From contig ADNK01000979.1 of NCBI GenBank assembly GCA_000320545.1, positions 1-64,000 of the forward strand: a stretch of DNA of 64,000 nucleotides, read 5' to 3'. Below are positions 21,050 through 34,924 of the stretch, piece by piece (the stretch's first letter is position 1; every line of letters starts with the position of its first letter). Source of the DNA: Bigelowiella natans CCMP2755. Its lineage: Eukaryota; Cercozoa; Chlorarachniophyceae. The notes under the pieces were generated by a model that saw only the letters and a program-made list of their open reading frames with translations, ran no database searches and was not told the origin of the DNA. A program made the translations under genes and the position numbers.

Positions 21050-22816
21050 CTATGTGTTAGCCTCTGCCTTTCGCCAGGGTTCACACAACGCACGTACGAC
21101 ATGATTTGGACGCAATTTTGTCGATTTCAATGGTTCATTGGTTTGTGGGGACGTCTTATTGCCTCTCCGAAACCAGTCTTCTATCATTTCTCTTTCATAA
21201 GTGTGCCCGTCATCTAATGCATAAATTCACATTATTAACCAAGAATAACATCATCAGAACTACTATATCGAACAATGGTTGTAACCATGATTTAGATGCA
21301 CTGCCTGCCTGCCTGCTGCGATTAACCCCATGATATTTATATTTTGTGAAAGAAAAAGCCCCGCGATTTTTCATGCATGCTGTGTGTGACATGATATGCC
21401 AGCACCTGTGATGACCGGATCCTCGAATAACTCGGCTGAAAGAGAACAATACAGCTCTTGTGGAGGCTCCTCTGCTTTATCCTGATGAAGGAAACGCAGC
21501 TCAATAAATTCCAGAGATTTCAATATCAGTGACTCGTCGATGAGCATTCAAGAGTAATGACTAATGGATTCTACCCCCCAGCTTCCTCGTCAACCCCCTC
21601 GCAAAACCATCTGCACGAGGCGTTCTTTGCTGGGTCGATGCACGCGCAGCATATATCATGTGTCAAAGAATACGTAGTGTTTGGTATTACGTTTGATGGG
21701 TCTATTGAAGGGACTTTAAGATGCGAATCCTTCGTATTTTGGTCTGCATCTTTCTTCTTTTTCCCGTCGCTCGTCTCTTGTATCGTCATAGCACGATCGA
21801 TGACAGAGTTGATGTCCTTGACCTCCCCTTTCTCCTTCTTTATCTGCCTCATGCTAAGGATGATGTGTTCCTTTGAATAACCCATCATCAACGCCTGGTC
21901 CATCATTGTGTGCTCCTAGGAAAGAAAGGGGAGGGGGAGGCGTACGGCAAAAACGATTATGATGATGATGGTAATGATGATGATGATGGTGATGATGATG
22001 ATGGCGATGGTGATGATAGTGATGATGGTGATGATGATGATGGCGATGGTGATGATGATGATGATGGTGATGATGGTGATGATGGTGATGGCGATGATGA
22101 TGATGGTGATGATAGTACGGGTCTGAAGCAAAAAATTGCTATAAGCATCGGTTTCATTTCGCACATCAGCCGTCCTACCCTCCCCCCCGTTGTTCTATCT
22201 CCATATTCTCTATATTCTCCATCATACTGCTACCTTGACAGTAAACCCTGCGGTATCTAAGGCAGTACTTACTGAAGCAGCAGCAGCGCGTACGAGGCGG
22301 CTGCTTGTTATCGCCCCCTTCTTTGATTCTGTTTTTGCGCAACTACTACTACTACTTCTACTACTTCTTCTTCCGTCGTCTACCGAAGCAAATGCTGGGG
22401 GAAAGAAGAAGATGGTTATGTTAAAATGAGGAATTATGTTGGAAGATCTGGATATACATATTTATGATATGAATTGGGTGCGTAGCAATAAATCCTCAAA
22501 GATACACGATCGATGATATGTCAGATATAGTTAAACTAATCATCTACGAGGGAAGGGAAAAACGGAACATTGATTCATCACTAGGCAAGCTGATCATGTA
22601 CTTCTTCTTCTTCTTCTTCTACTACTACTACTTCTATTACAACTACTTAAGGCTACTATTACTACAACAACAACTACTACTACTACCACCACCACTACCT
22701 TTTTGAATTCTTTCAAGCAATACTTCAAGGTCACCCCGGGACAACGAATGACACTTGACCGAGGACTCAAAATGCCGCAAAACTACCTCGGCCTGTAGTA
22801 GTAGCAGCAGACAAAA

Positions 22817-22850
<34 letters not shown>

Positions 22851-25171
22851 AACATGATGACAATCTTTGGCTTATATATTCCTTCTGCTGCTGGTGCTGC
22901 TTTTGAATCATCATCCACACACACAAACACACACAAAACACTCACACACACACACACACAATATCCGCTTGTCGTCGTCGTTGTCGTTGTCGTTGTTGTC
23001 GTTGTTGTTCTTCTTCTTCTTCTGTGTCTGAAGCCACTGTTTTGTTGTTGCGGTGTTTGATGCTGCTTTGGATTGTTTATCGTAGTAGTGGTAGTATTAG
23101 TAGTAGTAGTGGTAGTATCAGTAGCAGTAGTAGTAGCATTAGTAATAGTAGTAGTAGTAGCATTAGTAGTACCGCTTTGGTTGGGCCTACTCGTAGGATG
23201 TGTGAGATGTCCAACGCGCTGGCTACATTTATGCGACAGAAGTCCGATATGCAGGATCTCCCATCGTATCCTCCGAAGACATATATTTTCCCGCCATATA
23301 TGCCAGATTGAAGATACGCTCTGACGAACGATGCATGGATGACATGTGAGTGTGGGGAGGGGAGAAGGCACAGACCCACACAATTACGCACAACAACAAC
23401 AATACGCCGGAAATCAATCGACGAAGAATTTCAGTGGCAATGAATTCACTGCCAGCTTTCTTACAAAAGGTCCCTTTTTTGTTGGCGATATGTTTCTCGT
23501 TAACACCTTTGCAAAGGCCTCTTGCTTGTGACCTTCACCAGCTTCCATACATTCGTGGTCAGTCCCAGCTGATAAAGATCATTATCGTGCCCCTTTTCCG
23601 TGTAGCTATATCGACGATCGTGCAGGAAATAATGATTAGGAAAATCTGAATTCTTGCCACGAATTGTTGAATTCATTACCCTCCAAATGCATATGCAACA
23701 CCACCAGCAGTAACTTGGATCGTGCAGCCGCAGCGTGCTCTGGGAACATCACCTGCACACACGCCGCGACGATCATTTTTGGAACAGAACCATTGCGCTA
23801 CTCACGTTCATGCGTAATTTCATTAGTCGCTCATTATTAGGAAGCACCTCTAACGGAAATTTCCTGCCAAGTGGTGGATCCTGGGGAGAGCCTGTGCAGT
23901 TTTCCCAAGCTATTATGACCATTGTGCCCTCCGAATACGTACAGATACTGCCCCCATGAGAAAAGAGAGTGGTAGGCCATGCACTGAGTATGCAAGCAAT
24001 GATAAGAATAAATATGTTGATATTAATTTGAGAATAATTTCTAATGCACACCCACCCACCTCCGGAAGTTCAGGCAGTTTCCTCCACACTTTTGATGCTA
24101 TATCCATGGAATAGGCGTCTCTTAAATATTCGTTGGACTTTCTACACCCCCCGCAAACTACGAGTCGGTCTTCCCATGTCGCCATTGCATGTCTGTTCGT
24201 TCATTTGATGGAGAAATATCATGTTTATGAATCACATCGGAACGATAAACAGTGGTGGAGCACTACTACCCGTATCTTCCCACGGGCATGTTTTTCGCAT
24301 GGATCCTCTTCCATTTGCCTCTACCTGCGAGAAGGAAGTAGCATGATACTCAATGCATGCTGTGCTGACCACTCTATTCACAAAGTAATGTAAGACCTAT
24401 TTTACCTATATCGAAGGCGATGAGTTCGTCAGACTCGACGAGCGAAAGTTTTTTGCTCGAATTTCCTGAAGAAGAGCTTCCCCCGTACACATAGAGTGTG
24501 TTCCCATGAGCGGTGGAGGCGTGAAGGTATCGTGGCGTTGGCGTATTCTTGGCTTTGACCTTTTCCCATTGTTGCAGCCCTAATGAAGCCAAATATCAGT
24601 CGATGCATAGTCATGTAATCGTGATGGATTCCAAGTGGTTGACACTGTACATATTCGAAGTTACATCAGATACTATATCGTACATTCAGTTCATGAAGAA
24701 ATCGAATATATATAACTGCGCACTTCTTCGCGTACTCACCTATATCAAAGCGCTGTAGATCATTGAATATATTTTTTCCCTCACCAAATCCACCGAAAAC
24801 CCATAAACTCCCTCCACACTCCGCCTGCAGAGGATGGAAGAATCAAATCACGAGCGAGTGACAAAGGATTAGCACCTACCATGGAGAAGTATGTTCGTGC
24901 AAGTGGAGACGGACATGATAGATGCTCCCACTGGGAAGTCTTGGTCTTCAATTCCATCGGATGTGCAAGCTACAGAAGACCGCCCACCTCAGCTGGCGAG
25001 ATCCAAATCACTTCTTCCTCTCAAGGCTGGAGAGAAGAATACGATGCCGATCAGTGTATAGTCGCACGAAAAGATAAATCAATAAAATAAAATATCGGTG
25101 AACTATCGAAAAAAACATACTCGTATTCCGAACAGCGAGGAGCGAAGTCGCGAAGTTCGATTGCCAGCCAT
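21050..25171 (-). CDS. kelch-repeat / UBA-like / U-box protein, probable E3 ubiquitin ligase
   Basis: Fifteen exons on the minus strand: 25121-25171, 24880-24969, 24740-24824, 24406-24579, 24270-24324, 24060-24192, 23848-23983, 23680-23752, 23507-23605, 23191-23320, 22699-22792, 22273-22394, about 21595-21915, 21406-21481, 21050-21213. Phases agree except for the 3' end of the exon starting at 21915, which I could not fix. The first ten exons code five to six kelch blades, seen as WVFGGFGEG, LYVYGG, LVVCGG, LYVFGGHNG, AYAFGGYT and IYVFGGYDG. Then comes an IAP-type UBA-like stretch (MMGYSKEHI). The last two exons form a U-box: CSLSAELFEDPVIT, DDGHTYERE, then WF, TSP and LRPNHVVRAL. U-boxes recruit E2 enzymes and the kelch propeller would bind substrate (inference). 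About 600 residues. Confidence 0.85.
21956..22116. repeat. imperfect GAT/GGT trinucleotide array
   Basis: About 160 bases of GATGATGGT-type repeats in an intron of the kelch/U-box gene; gives poly-Asp frames on the plus strand that are not genes. Confidence 0.85.
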
Positions 25172-25545
25172 CTGATTTTAATGCCCGATAAAATATGTAT
25201 GTGCCCGAATTATTTTTTTTAATAATATTTTTTTATTTTTTCGGGTAATAACAGAAAGAAGACGATTCAGCTTTTGGCTGGGTGGGTGCTCGCTCGATCC
25301 GCAGAAACTAATCTTGGTGGCGGTGGAGATTCTCATTTGCTGACGAAGCTGCCCTTCTGGGTGCAGGTCAGCCGCGTCGAATTCTGGCTTCGATCTGATT
25401 CAACGTGATGGATTTAATTTTAACTTTTGGCAAATAGAATAGATTCACGTTAGGCTGCTGCGTTATATACCCCTCAATAGGGCACACATTCCCGTCTGAT
25501 TGATGTTCAATGAAACGCTGATATAGGGGTTTCCAGTGAATAACG
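25172..25545. promoter_or_regulatory. divergent intergenic promoter region (kelch/U-box / myotubularin)
   Basis: 374 bases between opposite start codons. Includes an inverted AT-rich segment bounded by cccgaa and ttcggg (about 25203-25245). No known element recognised. Confidence 0.4.
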
Positions 25546-25733
25546 ATGACGTCAACAGTGTACGATGTGATTAGCAAGAAGTGGAACCGAAAGATTCCCC
25601 ACAAGATCTATTTCGACTTTACTACCAACATGCTTGTCATCGAGAAGAAAGTCGAGAAGAACTATAAGGAGAAAAGGGTTAGGCATACTTTAATCTCAAT
25701 TATTATCAAATATTGCTCTCTATATTCTATAAT

Positions 25734-25782
<49 letters not shown>

Positions 25783-25837
25783 CTCCTCTCTCTCTCTCTC
25801 TCTCTCTCTCTCCTCCCTCTTTTTCCCCCTCTCCCCC

Positions 25838-25882
<45 letters not shown>

Positions 25883-25951
25883 TCTCCCTCTCCCTCTCCC
25901 TCTCCCTCTCCCTCTCCCCTCCAATTTCTTATTCATCCAAACAACAACTGT

Positions 25952-25984
<33 letters not shown>

Positions 25985-28900
25985 TTCCTAGTTCCCGTGT
26001 TCCGTGGTGTCTGTCGTCGTCACCAAAGACGAATTGGCTGTCAAGATCTCCGTGGATACGAAACAATACACAAAGGAGGTTACCTTCTCCAAGAAATACG
26101 AAGTGAAGAACTTCACAACTCTCCTCGGTCGTCTTCAGTCATCCCGAGGCACTGCTTATCGCGTGTTCTCAGAGCAAAGGGGGGAGAAATCTGTCCTCGA
26201 CCTTAAGTCATTGTCCGCTGCTATTAAGGCCACTAACATTAAAGTCCCGGATCGTAGCCTTCCTAAAAGCGAATCAGTAACATTCGAGGAATTCCTTGAG
26301 CTATACGTGAAGTACGGCCCCAAGGAGCAAGCATTAGGCCAGTCCTCTCCTGATGCACAGCAGCCCATCTCCAGGAGAAGGCGCCGCCGAGTTCTTGAGG
26401 GAAGGACTCGATCAATGACGTCGCTACCATCCGCGGAGATGCTGTCTGGGGAAAGTCAAATAGTAAGACCATCGAATGTGTCGCTGATGCTGAGCGAAAA
26501 TGAGATGAGGGCGGGGTTGCTCACGTTGACCAACTACAGAATTCTCTTCCAGGTGTCTCCGTAAATTCCCTTATTTTTAGCTGTACCGTTTTCATTCGTG
26601 ACAACTAATCGAATCCTTCTTCGGTGTGATTCAACTCGAGGCGCATGGAGAGACGTTTTGCCCTGAAATCCAGTCTAATCTTTTCCTTTCTGTTTTTCCC
26701 CAAAAAACTGATTTAAAGGAAAATCTGACCCTCGAATCCCTCTCGATACCGGTGTCCACCATTGGAACGGTGGACACGAAGAAACGAGGGAAAATGCGGG
26801 ATCTATCTATCTCTTGCAAAGATTTCCGAAGGGTCATCTTCGTCTACGATGCGTCCACGGTCAGCATATATAATAAATTTATTACCAATTTTTAGACGTT
26901 TTACCGTATGTATATGATAACAATACATGGTTGAGACTATTAAGGCGGAGTTGCAAACATAGATGGTTCTGGGTTGTTCTGCTGCTTTGTTTGGTTGTTA
27001 ATGCTGCGTTTGTTCTCCGAATAACTTCCCGATTATTACACTGCCACCCGTTTCATCAAAATGGCTTTATTTCATTTATTCACTTGGGAAACGGATATCT
27101 AGAAAATGAACAAGAATCACTGATGATTGTTCATACATCTCTTGTGATATGCTTTATAGCGCCAAATCATGATATTAAGACGTAACATTTATATTGATAG
27201 TGCTCTCTGTTTGTATGTTCGTGAAGGCACCTCAAAACGTGCTATACCAATCGGTGCGGATGATAGCATTCCCTGAATCTCAAGAGAAGCTGTTCGCATT
27301 TGCTCACAAGCTCGATGAGAAAGATATAGTCGATCGTCGTCTTTGCGGTGTTCGCAATGTTGCATCCCACGAAAAAGAAGAGGCTAAAGCAGCGAACGAC
27401 TCTGAGAGTACCCAGTCGAAGTAATTCCTCCTCGCCCTCCCCCCCCCCTCTCCCTCCCTCCTTCCTCAGAGAGAAAGAAAGGAGATTAAACATATTAGGG
27501 ATAAGAGGGGACTGAAAAACAGTGTGGAATAAAATTTGGCTTCTGTTGTTACTCGATTATTATTAAATCGATCTATGATTTTTATGAAACTATTATTATC
27601 ATCATCATCATCATCATCATGCTCTTAATCACGTTCGCAATTGATTTTTGTTTCTTTTTCTTCTCTCCAAGGAACCCACTATCATCATCATCTTCGCCTC
27701 CTTCAGTGGACGGCTGGTCTCTCTACGATGCAAAGGCTGAATATGACCGCATGCGTATGCTGGACAAGGCCAATTATCTGCGTCTTACGGAAAAGAACCT
27801 CGATTACAAATTCTCACCCACATATCCCAGCCGCATCGTGGTGCCAGCCAACATTACTGATGAGCAACTTGACAAGATCGGTGAGAAGAAGAACAAGCGC
27901 AACAACACACGACAACAATAAGATGACGACGAGACGAACAAAGCTCCAAGAAGATTCCAACCCAAGAGATTATCGAAATGATATCTTGTTTTTACGCTAA
28001 TTTTTTTGGTTTCCTCATGAAAACATGTATATAAATGGAGGGTGCCTACAAAGGGGTACAGACATTACAGATGAGGTAGAAGAAGAGATATCTCATGTAC
28101 TTTCAAATACCAACACAACAACAGGGAAATTCCGGTCGCGCGCGCGCATTCCAGCAGTCGTGTACATCGACCCTGTGACTAAGGCTATCATTGCACGCTC
28201 CGCTCAACCGATGGGCGGTATTCAAGGCACACGATGTACGTACGAACGAACGATGAGAGAACAACAACAACAACAACATAGTGATAATGATAGTAATAGT
28301 GATGATAATAATAATAATAAAAAACAATGTTCGGAAGGAATGAAAGAGAGAGAGAGAGGGGGGGGGGGATCTTGGGTGTCCACCACACAATAGCTATACA
28401 TAGATACCCCTTCCTTTCTAATATAACAGGCAAAGAGGATGAAACATACGTGAACACGCTACGAATAATAAATCCGAACAAGACGAAATACGTGTATCTC
28501 TTCGATGCAAGGCCTAAGTACGCAGCGCTAGGAAACAAGGCCATGGGGAAGGGCTTCGAGAATGTGAATAACTACGACAAGGCCCAGATAGAGTTCTTCG
28601 CGATTGATAACATACACGCTGTGCGTACCTCGATGGAGCAGCTGATGAACCTTTGCCTTACGAACGAGAACCTGGATATGGCTGAATGGCATACAAAGCT
28701 GGTCGGTCACTCACTCCTCATCACTCTTTTATCGCTCATTGTTTTAGAAATCTGGGCTATTTATATAAATATAATGTATATAACACACACACCCACCCAC
28801 ATGTGTGTTTTTGTGTTACGTGTTGTGTGTTGTGTTTGCCCGCTTAGCTAGTAGTAGTTGAGGAGGAGGAGGAGGAGGAGGAAACCAGCAAATCGCGATG

Positions 28901-29643
28901 ATTGTTTGATTTACCTTCGTCTTGTAATTCTTCTTCTTGTTGTTGTTCTTCCTCATAATTATGATTGAAAGTTCCAAAGCAAATGGCTGCACCATGTCCG
29001 GCAGATACTCATTGGTGCGAAAAGGGTGGCTGAGTGCGTAAAGGTCGTGCTCGTTAGAGAAGAAGACAGAGAGAATATTTTGCACAGCTACTACACTACA
29101 CTTACGAAAATAATAACCACAACGTGGCCCTGCAGATAGATGACCCCCCCCCCCCCCCCATTTCCGTCGCGACATTGTAACCTGGTTGAGCCATCGTGGT
29201 GATTCACCATTTTTATGCGGTTACTACTGCTTCGTCTCAATTGTTGTTATTGTTGTAATCGGTATTATGCTGCTGCTGGTGCTTGTGCTGCCTCTTCAGA
29301 TCGATAGAGCGTCGTGTCTAGTACATTGCAGTGATGGTTGGGATAGGACAGCCCAACTTACTTCTTTAGCTCAGATCATCCTAGATCCCTTCTACAGGAC
29401 GATAAAGGGTGACTCCTTGCTACTCGCAGCTATCACACCGCACCATTCCTTAACATCTGTCTTATTTATGATGAAATACACACACACACGCACGCTATGA
29501 TGTGCTGGTGTTCGTTTTTTATTGATGGCTGAGCATGCTGCATCCTTCGTCGGCAGGTTTCGCTGTTTTGATAGAGAAAGAGTGGGTCAGTTTTGGCCAT
29601 CAATTTGAGGAGAGAATCGGGTTCGTAGTGAAAACAATAAAAC

Positions 29644-29678
<35 letters not shown>

Positions 29679-30981
29679 ATCCACGCATCCACACAATATT
29701 CACCAATTGGTAGCGTATTTGATGAAATAAGATAGTAGTAGCAGTAGTAGAAGTGGTGGTGGTGGTGGTAGAGGCTAGAATAGCGTTAGATTTAGCGTGT
29801 CGTTTGTTGAGTCTTCTTTTTCTTGTTTTACATGCTCATAATATCGTTTCTTCTATGCTTACAGACACGGGCATGCAGAAGTTCATGACCAACGCAGGTA
29901 CTGCCTTTCTTCTTCTTTTTGCACTTCTTTCTCTCAATTTATCATCATCACCGCGAGATCCTGCAGGTTCATAGATTCAACTTGTCAACCCCCCCCCCCC
30001 CCCTCCTACATCTTTCAGCCCGGTTTTCATTCAGTTCATAGATTGCGTGTGGCAGATGCTGCGACAATCCCCGTTGAGTTTCGAGGTACTAGCTAAAAGA
30101 GAAGAAGGAGGAGGAGATATATCTCCCATTGATTTTATCGTGCAGTTTTTGATTACGAATGCATATTTGATTATATGTTGGGTTATATGTTACAATACTT
30201 GATGAGTATTTATCATGTTGCGATTTTGGGTCTTCTTCTTCTGCATTGTCGTTGACTTTTTTAGTTCACTGAGGAGTTTCTGGTCTCTGTGCTTGATCAC
30301 GTCTACGATTGCCGCTTCGGGTTGGTGTCTGATTGTCGCATCTTCGGTAGTGGAACGTGTCATAAACAACGATGTTTCCTTACGCAATATGCAGGACGTT
30401 TCTGTTCAATTTTGAGTCGCAACGCAGGAAGGCCCGATACAAAGAAAAAACGGTGAGAAGAAAGATCCTGGAGAGGAAGAGGAAGAAGAAGAAGAAGAAG
30501 AAGAAGAAGAGTGGATTTGATTACGCTGAGTAGGAGAGATTATTCATCGTGTTATATAATACTCTTGAGGGAGGTCATATGAATGGTTTGCTCGTCCTGC
30601 TGTCATCGGTGGAATCACATGTGTTAACACTGTTACTACTACACGTATAACAACAACAACAACAACAATAATAATAATAACCACCACATAGGAATCGTTA
30701 TGGTCGTTCTTGCTGGCTCCAAAGCAGTCGGATATTTACGTCAATTACTTGTATCAGTACTGCGATCATAAAGAGGTCAGTCATCTACAATGGCTTGTTC
30801 ATTTCAAAATAGTAGTAGTTGTTGCAGTAGTTGTTGTAGTAGTTGTTGTTGCTGCTGTGTAGAAAGAGAAGATCATCCTTAATTTCCGTGCGTATTGCGT
30901 CCGCGTGCATGTCCGTATCAATCGTGCTTCTATCTCCTTTGCTTGCGAGAAATCTCCGCGAAGATTTGTTATTTCCCCCTA

Positions 30982-31021
<40 letters not shown>

Positions 31022-31520
31022 GTGCAGCCACGTCGCACATCTGCTATCGCCGCTCGCTTCTGAGTGCGTATCGTTTGTGTCGTTGTGTTTTGTGTTTGGT
31101 TGGACATTTACCTTCGTAGACACAAAAAATGCTTCAAGTATCTTCCGATTCAAGGCGCATAGTGTTGTGGGAGGCTTATCACATGAGGTACTTACTAGAA
31201 GTAGATATAGAGGGAGGAGGAGGAAAGAGCTGCTAAAATGCTGCTGCTGCAATAGAACGTATCGTTTTTTATTTTTCATCATCCTACTCATCCCCCCCCC
31301 CCCCCCTCAAGTCAAATTATTAACGAAATATATCTTCCTTCGGTGACAGGTACAGCAAAGAATTCTTCGAATGTTCAGTGACACCAGCTGTGGCTGCTAT
31401 GCAACATTCCAGCCAGGCACATTCTCGGTGCGTGCATCAGCATATAGCAAGAAAATAAGCAATCTCAACTCGGCACACACCTTGCTTTCTCGCTAGATTT
31501 TGTCAAGTGCTCATAGTTGT

Positions 31521-31564
<44 letters not shown>

Positions 31565-31838
31565 CCTCAGGAAAAAATACATGTCGGTCTCGAAATCGCA
31601 TGTGCAACGCACGTGTAGTGTGATAGAAAAGGAAAGCGGGGAAACAAAGCAAGAGCATAGCAAAACAGAATCCTTAATCGTGATTACAGATTGCACAGAA
31701 GAAACAACATCTCCTGATCCGGCAGCATCTACCTCTTCCCTACCTAAAAAAGAGGTGGATGAAGCTGTAATCGACAATCTTCCTCCCCCCCCTCCCCCCC
31801 CTCAAGTATCCATGGGCGACAACATTACTGAATTATAA
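25546..31838 (+). CDS. myotubularin-family phosphoinositide 3-phosphatase
   Basis: Dephosphorylates PI3P and PI(3,5)P2 on endosomal membranes (family knowledge). Eighteen exons close in phase to 858 codons: 25546-25677, 25992-26552, 26719-26859, 27227-27420, 27672-27880, 28125-28235, 28430-28701, 28972-29043, 29300-29408, 29557-29620, 29865-29897, 30019-30085, 30265-30320, 30395-30452, 30692-30775, 31120-31187, 31350-31427, 31571-31838. About 190 N-terminal residues match nothing I know. A PH-GRAM domain follows ([22 protein letters not shown]). The phosphatase core has [34 protein letters not shown] and the active-site loop HCSDGWDRT near residue 574, with Cys and Arg intact. Then [19 protein letters not shown] and ESLWSFLL. 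The tail is acidic with a proline run and no FYVE domain. Further 5' exons cannot be excluded. Confidence 0.93.
25739..25984. repeat. CT-rich and ATG microsatellite cluster in myotubularin intron 1
   Basis: About 180 bases of CT and CCCTCT repeats with a run of C, then ATG repeats at 25951-25984, ending at the AG acceptor of exon 2. Confidence 0.9.
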
Positions 31839-32574
31839 TGCGTGACGGCGCTTCGGTGCTTTGGTGCTTTGAGGCCATTAGTTTGCTTTCGTTGCATCAG
31901 GTGGAATGTCATTCTAGCTTTGCTTGTTTTTTATGAATAAGTTATGTGTACATAAGATTAAATGTGAGGCTTGTGATTTAATTGCATCTGGGCGGAGCAC
32001 ACAATAACAATTCATCGCCAAGGCAACAAAGCATGGCGGCACTACTTACGCGCTAGTCTATGCACTAAATGTGCACATTCTCTTGTATCACATGTAGCAG
32101 ATAGATATGAACGTCGTGCGTCATCATGTCACTAGCAGCAGGCTAGTCCAAATTTATTAGATGATGCTATTATATCAAACATTGTGCGGCTGTACGTGCT
32201 GCCTTAGTACCTAATGCAAGCTATAAGCTAATAAGCAAATTAGTATTCTTAGATTGTATACAAACGCACATATAACAAAAGCGTTGTACAATGTGCGTGT
32301 GCGTACATTTATATTATATATAAAACGCACTCAGTATATCAGATATACACGAAACACGGCGAACTACTTTCTACTTTGATTTTGCGAATCAAGCTGCAAA
32401 TCACAGCGTGTCTATCTATACACACGCTGTTGCTAGCGTCGTACATACATACTAGCATAGTTTGGCACATTAGATCAAGGCTAGCACACATCTACGCACT
32501 ATTCGTCACTGTATCACGAAATGAATGTACTATTGAATTGAAGTGAGCTACAGGTCTGTTTCCCCATCAAGCGC
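31839..32574. other. tail-to-tail spacer between myotubularin and coiled-coil genes
   Basis: No gene seen. AT-rich with scattered CATG, CTAG and TGCA palindromes and hardly any microsatellite, in contrast to the introns on either side. Confidence 0.55.
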
Positions 32575-33810
32575 TCATGACAACGCATCCAGCTCCCCGT
32601 CTCCTATCCCATCAACTTTCCCCCCATCGTTGTCTTCATCATCATCCTTATCGTGCCCCACCCTCGTCCACTGTCCGGCAGCCATGTTTTCACCACCTTC
32701 AGGATTGGAATGAACCATTTGCTCCATCAGGCTTCTCCGTCTCAAGCGGCTTTCCAACAATCTAGTTTTCCGTTCCAAGATCAGGATTTTAGCTCGGAGC
32801 GCAACGTTTCCTTCTGAGCGGCGTAGTCCGCCTTCGAAGACAATATCACCCATTTCATGTAAATTGACAAACCCCATCTTGATAACAAAAGTATTAATGC
32901 TAATTTGTGTGTGGAGAGAGAGAGGAAGAGAGAGAGAGAGAGAGAGAGAGGAGGGAGGGGGGAGGGGGGGGGGGGGGGAGAGGAAGAGATCTTTTACTGC
33001 ATCATCATCATTGATCATTGATCATTCATAACACCCAGCACTAGCCGGTGAAAACCACCACCTTTGTCTTTATCAGACGATACTTCTGCTTTGTTAGTAG
33101 TCGTTGCGTCTCTTGGAGCTCTTGCTGAAAAGGGTGTGGGGGCGGGATGGAGAGAATATCATTACCGAATTACAGAACGAAGTCGAGGGGGGAGAGGGGG
33201 CCACTGCACTACCAGAAATTCCTTCAGGCTCCGGAGACTCGTCAACTTTCTCGGTGTTTCGATAAGATATCTGTGTACACAGGAGTTAACGTCATAATCA
33301 CATTTTGCGATCCCAGCCGTCCTGGGGGTATTCGCACCGAAAACTTCTATCATATTTGTTCAGTTCTACAACGTGAAAAGTTTTGTATGCAACTTCAGTC
33401 TCAGCCATTGTCATCACTTGACTATTAACGATGGATTGTGCTGCTACGATTACTCGCCCTCCTCCCTCCTCCTCCCCCTCCTCCTCCTTCTTCTCCTCCT
33501 CCTACCTGTCAATATTTCTATTCCAGCCGTCATATGTCTCGTTAAGTGACGCTGATTTGTTCTTCAGTTTGTAGATCTGGAAGTATTGAGTTATTATCAA
33601 TTAGTGGTACGACAGATATCGATTTTGGAGCGAGATCCCCCTCCCTCCTGCCTCTATCCGTGTAGTTGATTTGTCTTTGTGTGTCAGATGTGATCGTGAC
33701 CTCCTGGCTTAGATCTATTTTGAGTTGCTCGGATTTAATCATATGCTCCATACGAACAAGTTCTATTCTTGAATATCTCTCCTCCAGCTTATTTTTTGAT
33801 TGCTGCCATG

Positions 33811-33871
<61 letters not shown>

Positions 33872-34350
33872 GAGGGGGGGGTTGAAGCGAGAGATAGAGA
33901 AAACAGAGAAAGAACAATACTCACAAAAGTAAGTTGTAATCGAGAAATTAGAATCAAGCTGAAATTTTGATGATATTCCCCTACGGACATAGCTGTGCTG
34001 TTGGTAGGTATCAGTAGTAGAATATCGTAATATAATGTGTGAGAATTATTCCGCAACACAATGCTGATCTTCCGCAGCGAGAGGGGAAATTCTTCGCATT
34101 CGATAAATCTCTACAAATTTCCGGGAATTCTGCTTCGCGCCGATGGTTGTTTTTGGTGACACAATCGCTGCAAGCACGCACCTACCTCTAGTTTTTGAAC
34201 GAGTCTTCTATACTTCTGGAGCTTCTGAGATGGGGTCTTAAGACAAAGGATATGACAGCAGCAGCAGTAGCAACAACAACAACACCACCATCAACAACAA
34301 CAACGAATAACAACAGCCCAACATAGGTGAGTATTATGTATGTTAAGTTG

Positions 34351-34419
<69 letters not shown>

Positions 34420-34924
34420 TTTGGTGCTGAAGGGATGCGTAACACTCAATATTTCTAATGAAGCACGTTCGTACCTTTTCTGCTTTATTGCTACGTCCGC
34501 TACCACTACCACTACTCTTCCCCCTTTCATCTCCCCCATCCCTCTTGCTTGAATGTCTGCCTGAACCCTTCCCAGTCCCTCCGTGCAGCCGCAGCACTGA
34601 TGCATATGGGCAGATTTGGTTGCTCGAGCGATAATTCCTTGTTCTAAAGATGTTTCCACGTTGTGGAAATACTGCCCCTGGAAAATAGGGGAACGTAAGA
34701 TCGCAAATCATTCGATGGCAACGAGCGAGACAACGACCATCGCGGACGTCCGATCTTGAAAGGGGGGGCTGAAGCGCGAATGTGGGGGCGAAATTCGATG
34801 AGAAAAGCAGGATGTCGCATAGTATCAGAGCCAGGTTTCCTGAAGTTGTGCCAAAACTTCCCCTCCCCCACCCCATTATCACAGATCACTCGCGGTTGTG
34901 CACATCGGGGCCGGCAGCAGCCAT
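32575..34924 (-). CDS. coiled-coil protein of unknown function, 11 exons
   Basis: Exons on the minus strand: 34890-34924, 34748-34839, 34475-34677, 34186-34236, 34060-34129, 33925-33980, 33701-33802, 33506-33576, 33213-33237, 33062-33124, 32575-32877. Together they close in phase to 356 codons, which supports the model although no family was recognised. The N-terminal third has a basic Arg/Pro-rich part (PHIRASAPPFKIGR) and a Gly/Ser/Lys linker. The middle is heptad-rich (TPSQKLQKYRRLVQKLE, NKLEERYSRIELVRME, QELQETQRLLTKQKYR), so a long coiled coil is likely. The C-terminus is acidic. The first three exons are less sure than the rest. One exon is only 25 bases. Head-to-head with the zinc-finger-like gene. 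Confidence 0.65.

Noticed and set aside
21595-21680. RING-finger start (ICCACIDPAKNAS) between UBA and U-box
   Set aside because: The later Cys/His ligands of a RING do not follow, and the U-box already supplies the E2-binding module.
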